The translations under genes were made by a program, and so were the position numbers. DNA of 30,780 nt. Source: an uncultured Gemella sp. (GTDB taxonomy: Bacteria > Bacillota > Bacilli > Staphylococcales > Gemellaceae). This document shows, piece after piece, positions 16,203 to 24,964 of this stretch (position 1 is the stretch's first letter; each line of letters starts with the position of its first letter). Under the pieces are notes generated by a model, which made no database searches, was not told the DNA's origin, and was given only the letters and a program-made list of their open reading frames with translations. Location: contig CAMEOL010000001.1 of the NCBI GenBank assembly GCA_945929765.1, positions 1 through 30,780 on the forward strand, in the 5' to 3' direction.

Positions 16203-16382
16203 TTATGTGCAACTTCTTATAACTCCATCAATTGCAAGAAGTTGGTATATTGCTTCTAAATCTCTATCAGGAAAATTTTTTAATGTTATACGAGCAGATC
16301 TTTTTAATGCTTCTATATTTCCATATCCTAAGTTTTTTTGATGTTTAGATGTTATTCCGACTATTAAATTTCCTATATTCAT
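16203..16382 (-). CDS. 59-residue chimeric peptide, module copy B
   Basis: The first 12 residues (M-N-I-G-N-L-I-V-G-I-T-S) match the copy A peptide. The rest is unrelated: K-H-Q-K-N-L-G-Y-G, then a charged helical part, I-T-L-K-N-F-P-D-R-D-L-E-A-I-Y-Q-L-L, and it ends R-S-C-T. The sharp switch near 16347 suggests recombination that replaced the membrane segment with the end of another gene. GGGAGG lies 11 bases before the ATG, as in copy A. Not recognised; it may be a gene remnant under a borrowed start. Confidence 0.5.
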   Translation of the reverse strand: MNIGNLIVGITSKHQKNLGYGNIEALKRSARITLKNFPDRDLEAIYQLLAIDGVIRSCT

Positions 16383-16384
16383 AA

Positions 16385-16448
16385 TTAATCATCCTCCCAA
16401 GTGCTATGGTCATTTACATATAGCGTTATATTTAAATTTTTTCTTCAT
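16385..16448 (-). pseudogene. Broken copy of the 20-residue peptide frame, module B
   Basis: About 90% identical to 15769-15831 by eye, with ribosome site AGAGGAG upstream. One extra base near codon 8 shifts the frame, giving a stop after 12 residues. Without it the product would end in Y-T-L-Y-V-N-D-H-S-T-W-E-D-D. Confidence 0.55.
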
Positions 16449-16497
16449 AATTTTCTCCTCTTTAGATATATGCTAAAAATTGAAAATAATATATATT

Positions 16498-16521
16498 TAT
16501 TTGCAACTACATATAAGTCAA
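16498..16521 (-). promoter_or_regulatory. Shared upstream motif and possible -35, copy B
   Basis: The 18-bp motif at 16498-16515 equals that of copy A. Immediately upstream on the minus strand is TTGACT (16516-16521), a possible -35 box. A palindrome, TACACTTATAGTGTA (16536-16550), and GTTAAC lie further upstream. Confidence 0.45.
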
Positions 16522-16550
16522 CATGCGTTAACGTTTACACTTATAGTGTA

Positions 16551-16813
16551 GCATGAAAAAGAGATGAAAACAATAAGAAAAACAGCGTAGAAAATGTGAA
16601 AAACAAAGCTCTGTTTAATAAATAAAAAAGTAACAGCGGAGATATATAATAAAGCACAATAATCTATAGAAAACCAAAAAAGCCGAAAAATATATACAGT
16701 CGAAAATTCACGTTGTTATAATAAAAAGTAAATTTTAAAGAAACAGAGATTAATCACAGCGCTAAATAACTTTGCTCTCGAAAATATTTTGCACCATTAT
16801 TTTTTATAATTTC
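16551..16813. other. Gene-poor stretch before the GntR gene
   Basis: AT-rich with no supported open frame, repeat or hairpin beyond the flanking features. Confidence 0.45.
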
Positions 16814-16842
16814 TTTACAAAATTTTTTTAAAATGATAATAT
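16814..16842 (+). promoter_or_regulatory. Promoter of the GntR-family gene
   Basis: TTTACA (16814-16819), a 17-bp spacer and TAATAT (16837-16842). Confidence 0.5.
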
Positions 16843-16888
16843 AAAGCTACACAAAATAAAGAAATTTTTACAGGTGGAGGTGAGTTTT

Positions 16889-17596
16889 TTGAAAAAATAC
16901 GAGAAGATTATTCGTGATATTATTTTAAAAATTGAGAGTGGAATTTTTAAAGAGGGCGAGCAAATTTATACAGAAAAAGAAATAAAGGAAATTTATAATG
17001 TTAGTAGTACTACTGCTGTTCGTGTATTAAGTGAATTAGTTAATAGTGGTTATATTTTTCGTGTTCAAGGTAAGGGGAGTTTTGTTAGCAAAACATTAGT
17101 GAATAAGAAAATATATATAACAGAAAAAAATAATTTTCACATTCATTTTGGCGAGAGATTTGTAGAAAAATCAAAAGTTCTTTCTGTTGAAATTGTAGAA
17201 GATGAAGAGACATGTTTTAATTATTTTAAAATAAAACCACAAAAATTAGTTAAAGTTATTCGAGTGAAAGAAGTAGATGCGGTTAATTGGGCGTACCAAG
17301 TTAATTATGTTCCTTTAAAGTATTTGCCTAATATCGATATAACGAATATTACAGATTTTGAAGAGTTGTCGACGATGTTTAGAAAGAAATATCGTATAGA
17401 TATTCACAAAGAAAAGTTTTCGAAAAAGATGAAGGTTACTGTTGATACGCCTAAAGAGGTAAGTTCATTGATTGCTTCTAACGGAGAACCTTGTTTTGAG
17501 TTTGATAGAATTACTTATTTAGCGGATGGAGAAATTTTTGAGTATGTAAAAATTTATATTAATTATAAATATTACACGATAAAGTTTCATGATTAA
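16889..17596 (+). CDS. GntR-family (HutC/UTRA) transcriptional regulator
   Basis: A 235-residue repressor. The N-terminal winged helix (about residues 1-65) shows I-x-S-G-I-F-K-E-G-E-Q-I, T-E-K-E-I, S-S-T-T-A-V-R-V-L-S-E-L and G-Y-I-F-R-V-Q-G-K-G-S-F-V, the GntR hallmark. The rest (about 85-230) is a UTRA ligand domain with V-I-R-V-K-E-V and a closing R-I-T-Y-L-A-D-G-E. The start is TTG 16889: GGAGG (16876-16880) is 8 bases upstream, and the in-frame GTG 16874 overlaps the ribosome site itself. UTRA proteins of this type often sense phosphorylated amino sugars (NagR is an example). It is the best local candidate to bind the nanA/msmK palindromes; that link is inference. Confidence 0.88.
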   Translation: MKKYEKIIRDIILKIESGIFKEGEQIYTEKEIKEIYNVSSTTAVRVLSELVNSGYIFRVQGKGSFVSKTLVNKKIYITEKNNFHIHFGERFVEKSKVLSVEIVEDEETCFNYFKIKPQKLVKVIRVKEVDAVNWAYQVNYVPLKYLPNIDITNITDFEELSTMFRKKYRIDIHKEKFSKKMKVTVDTPKEVSSLIASNGEPCFEFDRITYLADGEIFEYVKIYINYKYYTIKFHD

Positions 17597-17685
17597 TATT
17601 GCTAGTTCGTTTTGAAATAAGTAAAATTGTAAAAGGTTTAACTATAGAGCCGACGATTTTATATTTTCTATATTTCATATAGTTT

Positions 17686-17741
17686 TTCAACAAATTATTA
17701 TGTCTAGGTAGTTTTATTGCTACTTAGATTTTTTTGTTGAA
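17686..17741 (+). terminator. Nested terminator after the GntR gene
   Basis: CTAGGTAG (17704-17711) pairs with CTACTTAG (17720-17727), then a T run. An outer pair, TTCAACAAA and TTTGTTGAA, extends the stem. Confidence 0.8.
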
Positions 17742-17809
17742 TTAGCGTTGCTTTATATTTTTGTAATAGTTGTTCTTAATGGTTGCTACTGTAAATATTG
17801 TATATGGTA

Positions 17810-17818
17810 TGATATAAT
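17810..17818 (+). promoter_or_regulatory. Extended -10 promoter of the yabR-tilS-hpt-ftsH operon
   Basis: TGATATAAT, an extended -10 element (TG-N-TATAAT), with no good -35. Confidence 0.5.
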
Positions 17819-17847
17819 TTCATTATTGTATGTTAGGAGGTGGTAGT

Positions 17848-18519
17848 ATGGCATTAGTTAAAGGTGATGAAGTTTCTGGTGTAGTTAGCGGAGTCGAAAA
17901 TTATGGAATATTTTTGGAAATGGATAATGATCGTGGCTTTTTGCCGAAAGAAGAAATGTTTGTTTCGAAAAAGAAAAAATTAACAGATATATTTTCTGTT
18001 GGATATATGCTGAAAGCTACCGTTTTATCGAAGAAAAAAGATTATTATGTTTTAACGCAAAAGAATATTGGTGTGAATAATGGGAAAGATACTAAAGAAT
18101 TTAATGAACAAAAAATAAAAGAAGGTAATAACAAGAAAAAAAGCCGAAACAAAAAAACTGAGTTAGTCACGCAAGAAACCAAGAAGAAACATAATAAAAA
18201 AGAAATAAAAAAAGTAGCGAACAATTCGGAAGTATTAAAAGCAAACAAAAAACAAGTAAAACAGGAAAAACAAGGCGAGAAAAAACCGACATTAAATGAT
18301 TTAAAAAAATTACAGTCTATCGGGGGATTAAAAATTTCTGTTAAGAAGAAAAGTAAAAATATAACGATAGACGAAAAAGAAGAAAAAGTAGAAAAGATTT
18401 TGTTAGATGTTCCGGAAAATTTTATTGAAAATATAATTGCTGATTTAGAAAAAAGGGATAAACAGTTTTCTGAATTAGTTACAAGAGCAAAGGGAAGAGG
18501 ATTTGTTGATGAAAATTAA
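17848..18519 (+). CDS. yabR: S1-domain RNA-binding protein (YabR-like)
   Basis: A 223-residue protein with an N-terminal S1 RNA-binding domain (about residues 1-66: V-K-G-D-E-V-S-G-V-V-S-G-V-E-N-Y-G-I-F-L-E, then G-F-L-P-K-E-E). A long Lys/Asn-rich low-complexity region follows (about 75-150) and then a short ordered tail. YabR homologues are about 130 residues, so the basic extension is unusual. Such proteins bind RNA or ribosomes. The order yabR-tilS-hpt-ftsH is conserved in Bacilli and supports the call. ATG 17848 is used because AGGAGGTGG lies just before it, while the in-frame ATG 17830 precedes that ribosome site. Its end overlaps tilS by 11 bases. Confidence 0.8.
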   Translation: MALVKGDEVSGVVSGVENYGIFLEMDNDRGFLPKEEMFVSKKKKLTDIFSVGYMLKATVLSKKKDYYVLTQKNIGVNNGKDTKEFNEQKIKEGNNKKKSRNKKTELVTQETKKKHNKKEIKKVANNSEVLKANKKQVKQEKQGEKKPTLNDLKKLQSIGGLKISVKKKSKNITIDEKEEKVEKILLDVPENFIENIIADLEKRDKQFSELVTRAKGRGFVDEN

Positions 18520-19828
18520 TGTTTTATGGAACAAAGAAGATACGATTGCTTTGGCACTTTCTGGCGGAGTTGATTCTGTAGTACTTTTTGATTTACTTGT
18601 TGGCAAGTATCGAGATAGTTATAAAAAGTTAGTTGTCTTTCATATTAATCATGGTTTACGAGAACAATCGGAAATAGAGGAGCATTTTGTACGAGAGTTG
18701 GCAACTCGGCACAATTTAGAGTGTTATGTAGAGCGATTGGATATGCGAACATTGAACCGAAAAAGTCATATTTCCGAGGAAATGATGGCAAGGGAATTAC
18801 GTTACGCAGCATTTAGACGATTTAGTGATCGAGCAGGTGTAGATAAAATAGTTACCGGACATCACAAAAACGATAATTTAGAAAATGTATTGTTAAGAAT
18901 ATTAATGGGTAGGTCGATAGACTATAAATTAACGATAGATCCAGAAGTGGAAATTTTCGGATTGAATGTCGTTAGACCATTACTACCGATATTAAAGAAA
19001 GATATTGTACTATATGCACAAGCTCAAAATTTAGAATATTATGAAGATGAAACAAATTTTGATGATGATTACTCAAGGAATTATGTTCGTCAAAATATAG
19101 TGCCGATTTTAGAGGGTTTTTCAGGTTATAGTGCTGATAATGTATTAAAATTTGCTAATTACTATGCAGAAATTAACGAGATAGCAAAAAAACATGTCAT
19201 AGCAGAATTAAAAAAAAATGGCGAACTAATAGAAGACCAAACGGGGATTAAGTGTAGTTTAGCTTGTTTTTTAACTTTGGAAAGTACAGAGAAGTTTATC
19301 GTTATAAACTATATATTAAATGACATGTTAAATATTTATGATATTTCTAGAAAGGCTATTTTTGCTGCGATAGAAGATATAACAGACTCTTCAGGCAGTA
19401 AAAGTTATGATTTGAAAGAAAAAATAAAAATAATAAAACAATATGAATGTTTATGTATATGTAAAATAGAAAAAAAATGTTATAATGATAAGATAGAAAT
19501 TAACGAGGAAGATATTCAAAATAATTTTACTTGTAATTTCAATGATTATAAAATTCAAATTTCTACTTTAAATAACGCAGCGGAATTAGGTGTTAATGTA
19601 GAAGACTTTCCACTAAATATAACGTCACGTAAAGATGGAGACACGATATTTAGAGGTGCAGTTAAGAAGAAACTTTCACGCCTATTCATCGACGAAAAAA
19701 TACCAAAAGATATAAGAGATAGATTACCAGTAGTTAGAAATAAGGATGGTGCTGTCTTAGGTGTTCTAGGTATTAATTCAAAAGCAAAAAAAGAATATAG
19801 ATATTATTTAAAGATAATGAAAGGATAA
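18509..19828 (+). CDS. tilS: tRNA(Ile)-lysidine synthetase
   Basis: Attaches lysine to C34 of the tRNA-Ile with CAU anticodon so that it reads AUA; an essential enzyme. The N-terminal PP-loop A-L-S-G-G-V-D-S (residues 16-23) binds ATP. H-I-N-H-G-L-R and G-H-H-K-N-D-N-L-E-N are further family motifs, and the C-terminal domain has F-P-L-N-I-T-S-R-K-D-G-D. The length is 439 residues, normal for Bacilli. ATG 18509 is used; GAGG (18497-18500) lies 8 bases upstream. The start overlaps yabR, so translation is coupled. Confidence 0.96.
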   Translation: MKINVLWNKEDTIALALSGGVDSVVLFDLLVGKYRDSYKKLVVFHINHGLREQSEIEEHFVRELATRHNLECYVERLDMRTLNRKSHISEEMMARELRYAAFRRFSDRAGVDKIVTGHHKNDNLENVLLRILMGRSIDYKLTIDPEVEIFGLNVVRPLLPILKKDIVLYAQAQNLEYYEDETNFDDDYSRNYVRQNIVPILEGFSGYSADNVLKFANYYAEINEIAKKHVIAELKKNGELIEDQTGIKCSLACFLTLESTEKFIVINYILNDMLNIYDISRKAIFAAIEDITDSSGSKSYDLKEKIKIIKQYECLCICKIEKKCYNDKIEINEEDIQNNFTCNFNDYKIQISTLNNAAELGVNVEDFPLNITSRKDGDTIFRGAVKKKLSRLFIDEKIPKDIRDRLPVVRNKDGAVLGVLGINSKAKKEYRYYLKIMKG

Positions 19829-19832
19829 GACA

Positions 19833-20384
19833 GTGGAAAATTTAAGAAAAGATATCGAAAAAGTACTATTTAGTCATGAAGAAATAGTTGTTGCATCAAA
19901 AAGAGTAGCAGAACAAATTATGGAAGACTACAAAAATTCAGAAAAAGAACCTGTACTGTTATGCACATTAAAAGGAGCATTACCTTTTATGGCAGAGTTG
20001 ATAAAACATATAGATATGCATGTAGTTACAGATTTTATTGACGTGGCTAGTTATCATGGAGGGACAGAATCTACAGGAAGTATAATTTTACGTAAGGATG
20101 TTACTATGGATCTAGAAAATCGTGACGTTATAGTTGTAGAGGATATAGTAGATACAGGGCGTACATTAAATCATTTGATTAATTATTTAAAAGAACGTGG
20201 TGTAAAAAGTGTTGCGTGTGCTTCGTTAGTAGACAAGCCAGAAGCTCGCTTAGTAGAAGTTCAAGCAGACTATGTAGGAGTAGAATCGCCAAATGAATTT
20301 TTAGTAGGGTTCGGATTGGATTACGAAGAAAAATATCGAAACTTACCTTACATAGGTGTACTAAAACCAGAAATTTATAGCTAA
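19833..20384 (+). CDS. hpt: Hypoxanthine phosphoribosyltransferase
   Basis: Salvages hypoxanthine and guanine to IMP and GMP using PRPP. It has 183 residues with L-K-G-A-L (46-50), the pyrophosphate loop; I-V-V-E-D-I-V-D-T-G-R-T-L (100-112), the PRPP-binding motif; and V-G-F-G-L-D-Y near the end. The start is GTG 19833, 7 bases after AAAGGA. It begins four bases after tilS. Confidence 0.95.
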   Translation: MENLRKDIEKVLFSHEEIVVASKRVAEQIMEDYKNSEKEPVLLCTLKGALPFMAELIKHIDMHVVTDFIDVASYHGGTESTGSIILRKDVTMDLENRDVIVVEDIVDTGRTLNHLINYLKERGVKSVACASLVDKPEARLVEVQADYVGVESPNEFLVGFGLDYEEKYRNLPYIGVLKPEIYS

Positions 20385-20420
20385 AATCATAAAGAACTAA
20401 ATAGGAGGGAGATTTCTAGG

Positions 20421-22499
20421 ATGGATAAAAATAGAAGTCCAAGACCGACGCTTGCTATTATAGCGATGATCATACTGTCAGTAGGTATTTTTGCATATTG
20501 GCAAAAAGATCTTACTGCAACAAGGGTAGAAAACATTAATTATTCTACATTTGTGCAAGAGTTGGAAGACAATAAATATAAACAAGTAACAGTTCAAGAA
20601 ACAGAAAATGGAACATATACTGTAAAAGGTTCTTACAAAACAGAGAACAAAAACTTTACAACATCTGTACTTACTGCCGATAAATCAGTAGTAGATACTA
20701 TCAACCAAAAAGCGAAAGAAAAATCTATAGATTTAGTAGAAGTGAAGCCAAAAGAAAAAACTAATATGATCATTAGTTTGATAGGTAGTGCTGTTCCGTT
20801 CCTTCTAATGCTAGGATTATTATTCTTCTTCATGAGCCAAATGCAAGGTGGCGGTGGAAAGGTGATGAATTTCCAAAAATCTAAAGCTCGAAAAATAGAA
20901 GGTGATGAAGCGAAAGTTACATTCGAAGATGTTGCGGGTTGCGATGAAGAGAAACAAGAATTAGCAGAAATGGTTGAATTCTTGAAAGATCACCGTAAGT
21001 TCACAAAAATGGGAGCTAAAATTCCTAAGGGTGTCTTGTTAGAGGGGCCTCCAGGAACAGGGAAGACTTTGTTAGCACGAGCAGTTGCAGGAGAAGCAAA
21101 AGTTCCTTTCTACACAATATCAGGATCTGATTTCGTAGAGATGTTCGTAGGGGTTGGAGCTAGTCGTGTGCGAGATTTATTCAAAGAAGCTGTAAAGAAT
21201 GCTCCTTGTATTATCTTTATCGATGAGATTGATGCAGTTGGACGTAAACGTGGAAGTGGAGTAGGTGGTGGAAACGATGAACGTGAACAAACCCTAAACC
21301 AACTTTTAGTAGAAATGGATGGATTTGAAGGAGATAAAGGTATTATCGTAATTGCTGCAACAAACCGTGCAGATGTTCTAGATAGTGCTCTACGTCGTCC
21401 GGGGCGTTTCGACCGTCAAATTAAAGTTTCAACACCGGATGTAAAAGGTCGTGAAGCTATATTACGTGTACATGCGAAAAACAAACCTCTTGCAAAAGAA
21501 GTGGAACTTAGAAGTGTTGCAGAAAAAACTCCAGGATTCTCTGGTGCAGACTTAGCTAATTTATTAAATGAAGCGGCACTTTTAGCAGCTCGTGAGAATA
21601 AAAATGAAATAGATAAAACGCATTTAGATGAAGCTATGGATAGAGTAATAGGTGGACCTGCTAAGCGCAGTAGAGTTTATACCGAAAAAGAAAAACGTCT
21701 AGTTGCTTATCACGAAGCTGGACATGCTATAGTAGGTATGGTTCTAGATAGTGCAGATAAAGTCCAAAAAGTAACTATCATCCCTAGAGGAGATGCGGGT
21801 GGTTACAATTTAATGATCCCAGAGGAAGAGAAATACTTCATGACAAAAACGGATCTTACTGATAAAATTTGTGGATTGCTAGGTGGTCGTGCTGCGGAGC
21901 AAATATTCTTTAATGAAGTATCTACAGGTGCTCATAACGACTTTGAAAGAGTTACTACCATTGCTCGTATGATGGTAACAGAATACGGTATGAGTGATAA
22001 GATAGGTCCATTACAATTCCCATACAACGATCCTTATACAGGACGTCAATTATCAAGTATAGGTAATTATTCAGAAGAAATTCTAAAAGAAATTGACAAT
22101 GAAGTACGCCGTGTAGTAACAGAAAATTATTCTAAAGTATTACACCTAATCGAAACACATCGAGATAAACTTGAGTTAATCGCAGAAACATTAATGAAAG
22201 TAGAAACTATAGATCGTAAAGAAATTGTTTCTTTATACGAATTTGGAAAAATGCCAAACGAATTAGACGAAGAAACAGCGGAAAAATTAGATAAAATTGT
22301 TAATAAAAAATATTATGAAGAATTAGCTAAAGAAGAAGCTGAAAAAGCAGAACAATTAGCTAAGCAAGAAGAAGCTAACGAAACTACAGAAGATTCAACA
22401 ACAGTAGAGGAAGATACTTCTAGAGAGAGCGATACAGAAAATACTTCAGAAGAATTAAGCTCTGAATCAACAGTACAATCTTCAGAAGAAAACAAGTAA
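20421..22499 (+). CDS. ftsH: ATP-dependent membrane zinc metalloprotease FtsH
   Basis: Degrades misfolded membrane and some regulatory proteins. It has 692 residues. Membrane segments are at about 9-27 and 115-138, with an extracellular domain between. The AAA+ part has Walker A G-P-P-G-T-G-K-T (209-216), Walker B I-I-F-I-D-E-I-D (264-271) and the second region of homology ending R-R-P-G-R-F-D (325-331). The peptidase has the zinc motif H-E-A-G-H (431-435). A Glu/Thr/Ser-rich acidic tail (about 635-692) follows the protease, longer than in E. coli. ATG 20421 has AGGAGG at 20403-20408, a rather long spacing. Last gene of the operon. Confidence 0.97.
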   Translation: MDKNRSPRPTLAIIAMIILSVGIFAYWQKDLTATRVENINYSTFVQELEDNKYKQVTVQETENGTYTVKGSYKTENKNFTTSVLTADKSVVDTINQKAKEKSIDLVEVKPKEKTNMIISLIGSAVPFLLMLGLLFFFMSQMQGGGGKVMNFQKSKARKIEGDEAKVTFEDVAGCDEEKQELAEMVEFLKDHRKFTKMGAKIPKGVLLEGPPGTGKTLLARAVAGEAKVPFYTISGSDFVEMFVGVGASRVRDLFKEAVKNAPCIIFIDEIDAVGRKRGSGVGGGNDEREQTLNQLLVEMDGFEGDKGIIVIAATNRADVLDSALRRPGRFDRQIKVSTPDVKGREAILRVHAKNKPLAKEVELRSVAEKTPGFSGADLANLLNEAALLAARENKNEIDKTHLDEAMDRVIGGPAKRSRVYTEKEKRLVAYHEAGHAIVGMVLDSADKVQKVTIIPRGDAGGYNLMIPEEEKYFMTKTDLTDKICGLLGGRAAEQIFFNEVSTGAHNDFERVTTIARMMVTEYGMSDKIGPLQFPYNDPYTGRQLSSIGNYSEEILKEIDNEVRRVVTENYSKVLHLIETHRDKLELIAETLMKVETIDRKEIVSLYEFGKMPNELDEETAEKLDKIVNKKYYEELAKEEAEKAEQLAKQEEANETTEDSTTVEEDTSRESDTENTSEELSSESTVQSSEENK

Positions 22500-22520
22500 T
22501 AATATTTACTTGGTATAAAT

Positions 22521-22565
22521 AAAAAACACAAGATTTTAAGTTAATTTGAAATCTTGTGTTTTTTT
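22521..22565 (+). terminator. Terminator after ftsH
   Basis: AAAAAACACAAGATTT (22521-22536) pairs with AAATCTTGTGTTTTTT, followed by more T. Confidence 0.9.
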
Positions 22566-22577
22566 CTCTTTATAAAA

Positions 22578-22655
22578 TGTGGTTGGTTTGTTCTTATGCA
22601 CCGATTATCCGGTGGGTAAGAATATTTTTATTTTAACAACCGTATTTGACGTAGA
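22578..22655. repeat. Intergenic hairpin repeat, copy B
   Basis: Second copy of the element at 4003-4094. The shared core is TTCTTAT, GC-rich loop, GTAAGAATATTTTTATTTT, then AACMACCRTATTTGACRTAGA. The stem contains CACCGATTATCCGGTG (22599-22614). It again lies between convergent genes. Confidence 0.7.
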
Positions 22656-22698
22656 GGCAAAATTTTATAATTAAAGCTGTGAAAGTATATAAGATAAA

Positions 22699-22971
22699 TT
22701 AAAATTTATAAACTATAAAAATTATTAAGAATGTTATGAGTGCTATTAATATAAACAAGTTTAATTTTCTTGCTTTTTTGTCTATAATAACATCTACGGC
22801 TTTTTGGATAGTAGTTATTCCTAATCCGCTAACGATTAACATGTTTTTGTTGAATTCATTTTTTGCGAAAAAAGAACCTATAATTAAGCTTAAAGCAATG
22901 ATACTTATTATTATGCTTATTAACAGTCGTCTTATTAATTTTTGTTGTGTTTGTATTTTTGATTCTTCCAT
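22699..22971 (-). CDS. Small two-segment membrane protein
   Basis: A 90-residue protein. A charged N terminus with a short Gln/Lys part (1-15) precedes a membrane segment (about 16-36); a middle part contains I-Q-K-A-V-D-V-I-I-D-K-K-A-R-K; a second segment (about 71-89) ends in Y-K-F. The ribosome site AAAGGA lies 9 bases before the ATG. It follows cdaR after a 55-base gap where many Firmicutes carry glmM. Not recognised. Confidence 0.65.
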   Translation of the reverse strand: MEESKIQTQQKLIRRLLISIIISIIALSLIIGSFFAKNEFNKNMLIVSGLGITTIQKAVDVIIDKKARKLNLFILIALITFLIIFIVYKF

Positions 22972-23026
22972 TGAGATAATTCCTTTCTGAAAGGGAAGTT
23001 ACATATTTATATTTCTTTACTTGAAA

Positions 23027-23980
23027 TTATGTTTTTCTTACTTTTATTTTTACTTTAACGGTAGATGATTCTACAGAGTAAGGTGATGTGGTATTTGCGT
23101 ATACTTTAAGATTGCTAAGTTCGGTATCTTGGGTGATTCCTGATAGTTCAACATCAACAAAAACTTCTTCGATAGTTGCTAGAGTTTCTTTTGATTCTGT
23201 ACGGAGAACAACTGATTCCGGTTCGATAGTAATACTTTCTAGCGAATATCCTGGAGGTAGTTCTCCTATGTGATTTATCGATACGGGTAAAGTTTTTTCG
23301 ATGTTCTCTACAGAGATATTTATTGTTGTTGTAGTTCGTTCCATATCAATATCTTCTATTTTATTGAAGTTTCTATCGTAAGCAATTAGTTTAGCTTCTT
23401 CGTTCACGCTCGAATTGATTTTAGTTTTTGCATCACTTTCGGCACGCACTTCGTAGATATTATTAATGCTTTCTTCGGCACCAGAAATTTTCACAGTCGG
23501 GTTATTTGTTGTTGTAGCTGTAACGGCATGTCCTAATAGAAGTCGCTCATTCTTCACGACAGGTACTATAGAAAATTCTTTAGTTACGCGTTTTCTAACG
23601 GATGCCGTAATAAATTCAGGTTCACTAACTGCTTCGATAGAACTGTCTAATCCTTCGAATTCTACTTTTATTTTTTGGTCATCTCCGAGTTCGATATTTG
23701 TTAAGTTAAGTTTTGCTTTGAATTTTCTATCTACATTTTCTTTTTGAATTTTAGCGACAGGTCCTGTAATTTTTACGTCAACTGTATCAGGAACTCCGAG
23801 AACGTAATATTTATCTTTGTCATATGTAACTTCAAGTGGAACCTGTCTAATCCAAGTTGTAGTATGGTTCGAATTGTCCTTAGGGTTTATGATAGAAGTT
23901 AAATTATCGTTCACCGAGAAGAATAATAGTACAGCTATTAAAAGGGATAGAAGTTTTAAATATGAAGTATTATTTTTCAT
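23027..23980 (-). CDS. cdaR: YbbR-domain regulator of diadenylate cyclase
   Basis: A 317-residue membrane-anchored extracellular protein that modulates CdaA. One N-terminal membrane segment (about 7-24, including L-L-S-L-L-I-A-V-L-L-F-F) is followed by several YbbR beta-domains with repeated patterns such as P-L-E-V-T-Y, V-K-I-T-G-P, V-K-I-S-G-A-E and P-V-S-I-N-H-I-G. The gene starts inside the end of cdaA (11-base overlap), so the two are translated together. Confidence 0.9.
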   Translation of the reverse strand: MKNNTSYLKLLSLLIAVLLFFSVNDNLTSIINPKDNSNHTTTWIRQVPLEVTYDKDKYYVLGVPDTVDVKITGPVAKIQKENVDRKFKAKLNLTNIELGDDQKIKVEFEGLDSSIEAVSEPEFITASVRKRVTKEFSIVPVVKNERLLLGHAVTATTTNNPTVKISGAEESINNIYEVRAESDAKTKINSSVNEEAKLIAYDRNFNKIEDIDMERTTTTINISVENIEKTLPVSINHIGELPPGYSLESITIEPESVVLRTESKETLATIEEVFVDVELSGITQDTELSNLKVYANTTSPYSVESSTVKVKIKVRKT

Positions 23981-24791
23981 TGATTAATCCTCCTAGAGTA
24001 GGTGAGTTGTGTAGCCAGTTTGCATTTAAGTATTGACGTAGTTTTTCGTCGTTGAAGTCGGTTAGTAAATTGCCGTTATGTCCGATAGAAATCAGACCTG
24101 TTTCTTCTGATACTACAATAACTATTGCATCTGTAATTTCAGACAACCCTATAGCCGCTCTATGTCTAGTTCCGTATTTGCTCTCTATTGTTCGACTATC
24201 AGTTAGTGGTAACATACAGCTGGCTGATTTTATTTTTTCTTTATCCAAAATAACTGCACCGTCATGTAAAGGTGTGTTAGGTATGAATAAGTTAATAAGT
24301 AACTCGGAACTTATATTTGAATTTAATTTTATTCCACTTTCTGCATACTCATCTAGACCTGTATTGTTTTCTAAAACTATTAGTGCTCCTATACGCCTGC
24401 GAGCCATGTGGCGTGCGGATGTAACTATATTGTCGATAACTTTTTCTTTAACTTTATCTTTATTGTTGTTTTTGTTAGAGAAAATTGTAGAAATATCAAA
24501 GCGTCCTAAATGCTCCAGTGTACGACGTATTTCTGGTTGGAATATAATAATAATTGCTAGAACTCCCCACGTAACAAGTTGGTCTATTATGTAACTCATA
24601 GTTTTGAATCCTACTAAATTAAATGTTATTTTTAATAAAACTATTATAAAAATACCTTTAACTAGTTGTAAACCACGAGTGCCTATTAGTAGTTTTAGTG
24701 CTGCGTACACTAGGAACCAAACTAGTAAAATATCTAATAAGGATATACCGATTTGAAAAAGGCTAAAGTTTGTCAAATAATTTGCTAGCAT
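23970..24791 (-). CDS. cdaA: Membrane diadenylate cyclase
   Basis: Makes the second messenger c-di-AMP from two ATP, controlling potassium and turgor balance. It has 273 residues with about three N-terminal membrane segments (about 13-33, 41-60 and 66-85). The DAC catalytic domain carries D-G-A (177-179) and G-T-R-H-R-A-A (207-213), the two defining motifs. The ribosome site AAAGGAG precedes ATG 24791. A TG-T-TATAAT extended -10 lies upstream on the minus strand. Confidence 0.95.
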   Translation of the reverse strand: MLANYLTNFSLFQIGISLLDILLVWFLVYAALKLLIGTRGLQLVKGIFIIVLLKITFNLVGFKTMSYIIDQLVTWGVLAIIIIFQPEIRRTLEHLGRFDISTIFSNKNNNKDKVKEKVIDNIVTSARHMARRRIGALIVLENNTGLDEYAESGIKLNSNISSELLINLFIPNTPLHDGAVILDKEKIKSASCMLPLTDSRTIESKYGTRHRAAIGLSEITDAIVIVVSEETGLISIGHNGNLLTDFNDEKLRQYLNANWLHNSPTLGGLINEK

Positions 24792-24826
24792 TTATTATAC
24801 TCCTTTCTTTTTATTAACTATCATTA

Positions 24827-24835
24827 ATTATAACA
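24827..24835 (-). promoter_or_regulatory. Extended -10 promoter of cdaA
   Basis: On the minus strand, TGTTATAAT, with no clear -35 box. Confidence 0.45.
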
Positions 24836-24964
24836 TACATTTTTGTCATTTTTTAGAACAAAAAATTTTTTTTTAGAAAAAATGGAAAAATCAGAAAAAT
24901 TTTCGATATATATAATGTCAGAGGCCAAAGACAAAAATAAATAAGAAATAAAGAGGTAATAATT

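Noticed and set aside
15640..16525. Double-glycine bacteriocin precursor or competence pheromone gene
   Set aside because: No G-G leader, pheromone-like mature peptide or dedicated exporter was seen near the small peptides.
24052..24594. 180-codon plus-strand frame opposite cdaA
   Set aside because: Long only because it mirrors cdaA codons. No family pattern and no ribosome site.
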